Shown piece after piece: positions 63,456-64,000 of a stretch of 64,000 bases of DNA (position 1 is the first letter of the stretch; each line of letters opens with the position of its first letter). The position numbers and the translations under genes are program-made. This DNA is from Yersinia nurmii. GTDB lineage: Bacteria; Pseudomonadota; Gammaproteobacteria; Enterobacterales; Enterobacteriaceae. The notes under the pieces were generated by a model, which was not told where the DNA came from, did no database searches, and saw only the letters and a program-made list of their open reading frames with translations. The stretch covers positions 279,605-343,604 of the forward strand of contig NZ_CPYD01000004.1 of NCBI RefSeq assembly GCF_001112925.1, written 5' to 3'.

Positions 63456-63716
63456 TTAAGCAGAAATCCTCTCGCCAATCCTCCTGCGGATCGCCGGTCG
63501 CTGTCTTTCAACCCAATTATCAATTTCCTGCCTGTTGTACATTATTGGGCTGTTCTCTTTTGGGTTTAGGTCAGGTGCAACGTGTCTGTATTCACGGCCT
63601 TCCATCCATGACTTTCGGCGGGCGTGTTGGATCATGTGTTTTGTCATGCCATTCAGAGACATGAGCAGGTCTTCTGAAACCCATTTGCTTGGGTTCATTT
63701 GAATAACGTTATCCAT
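63456..63716 (-). CDS. Excisionase-like protein
   Basis: 86 residues. A short helix-turn-helix like protein; KWVSEDLLMSLNGMTKHMI and WMEGREYRHVAPDLNPK followed by SPIMYNRQEIDNWVE are the hallmarks of lambdoid-type recombination directionality factors (DUF1233-like). AGAGGTAAGC precedes ATG 63716. It lies directly upstream of the integrase on the same strand, the usual xis-int order. Confidence 0.8.
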   Translation of the reverse strand: MDNVIQMNPSKWVSEDLLMSLNGMTKHMIQHARRKSWMEGREYRHVAPDLNPKENSPIMYNRQEIDNWVERQRPAIRRRIGERISA

Positions 63717-63727
63717 GCTTACCTCTG

Positions 63728-63925
63728 CTATTTCCACTCAGTCACTCGATGAACAATCACATTTAGCCACATCCAAGGCTCATGCTTGCCCGGGCAGAAT
63801 GGCTTAACTTGAGATGCGTATTTGTCGAGTAGCTGACGTAGGGTTGATTTGTTGTCTTTACTGCGGAGTTCGGAGAGTAGTTTTTTAGCTATTTAGCGTA
63901 CTGCGTTGTTGGCCTCAGGAGTCAC
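63728..63925 (-). pseudogene. Small phage gene broken by an in-frame stop
   Basis: GTG at 63925 with AAGGAG upstream opens a 65-codon frame that runs VTPEANNAVR, then TAA at 63893-63895 (codon 11), then continues IAKKLLSELRSKDNKSTLRQ without further stop to a TAG at 63728, near the start of the excisionase-like gene. A single C to T change (CAA to TAA) would explain it. It could also be translated from a later start that I cannot see. Confidence 0.65.
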
Positions 63926-63929
63926 ACAT

Positions 63930-64000
63930 TCACTCCTTCCAGCAGAACAGCCACCAGTAGGCGATGATGCCGCCGATAACGAGCAGTACCCAATCAAGGT
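63930..64000 (-). CDS. 3' end of a small membrane-protein gene, partial
   Basis: The minus-strand end of a frame ending TGA at 63930-63932 reads LDWVLLVIGGIIAYWWLFCWKE, a single hydrophobic helix. It is cut by the window edge. Phage-type small inner-membrane protein is likely; product unknown. Confidence 0.55.
   Translation of the reverse strand, partial: LDWVLLVIGGIIAYWWLFCWKE

Overview
The window is chromosomal DNA of an enterobacterium. Gene order and protein sequence fit Yersiniaceae, most likely Yersinia or a close relative. Blocks familiar from Escherichia coli are kept (ghrA-ycdX-ycdY, yceB, mdtH-rimJ-yceH-mviM-murJ, argS-yecM-cutC-cmoBA, yecN-yecE-yecD, aspS-nudB-yebC-ruvCAB, znuABC-mepM-lpxM, pykA-hexR-zwf-eda, mdtJI, yoaA-tsaB, fadD-rnd, minCDE, ycgL to ycgN), but they are joined in a non-Escherichia order. 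The species cannot be fixed from the sequence alone.

Layout. 1-12.5 kb: a degenerate secreted glycerophosphodiesterase-like protein, tRNA-Ser(GGA), a divergent POT-type transporter started by TTG, then ghrA, ycdX, ycdY, yceB, a small monooxygenase, mdtH, rimJ, yceH, mviM and murJ. 12.5-19.7 kb: an accessory two-partner secretion locus, an outer-membrane TpsB transporter followed by a 1625-residue ShlA/HpmA-type exoprotein, behind an AT-rich region. 19.7-36 kb: tRNA synthetases (argS, aspS), tRNA-modification methyltransferases (cmoA, cmoB), DNA repair (ruvC, ruvA, ruvB), small metabolic genes and the peptide transporter dtpB. 36-41.5 kb: zinc uptake (znuB and znuC divergent from znuA, with a Zur-type box between), mepM and lpxM. 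41.5-47 kb: central carbon genes pykA, hexR, zwf and eda, with a clear HexR box before zwf. 47-62.1 kb: polyamine exporter mdtJI behind a short leader ORF, yoaA, tsaB, a Slp lipoprotein, fadD (TTG start, FadR-like site), rnd (TTG start), the min operon, and ycgL, a lytic transglycosylase, ycgM and ycgN.

62.1-64 kb: the edge of a prophage or integrative element. A tyrosine integrase lies 26 bases after ycgN and faces it, followed by an excisionase-like gene, a small phage gene broken by an in-frame stop, and the cut end of a small membrane-protein gene. The rest of the element lies beyond the window.

Most of the window is ordinary core genome. The parts most worth a second look are the two-partner secretion locus with a 16-bp palindrome just before its first start codon, the short conserved-looking leader ORF before mdtJI, an orphan terminator before fadD that suggests a small RNA or attenuator, the three-way-junction repeat between zwf and eda, the non-catalytic glycerophosphodiesterase homologue, and the prophage edge.
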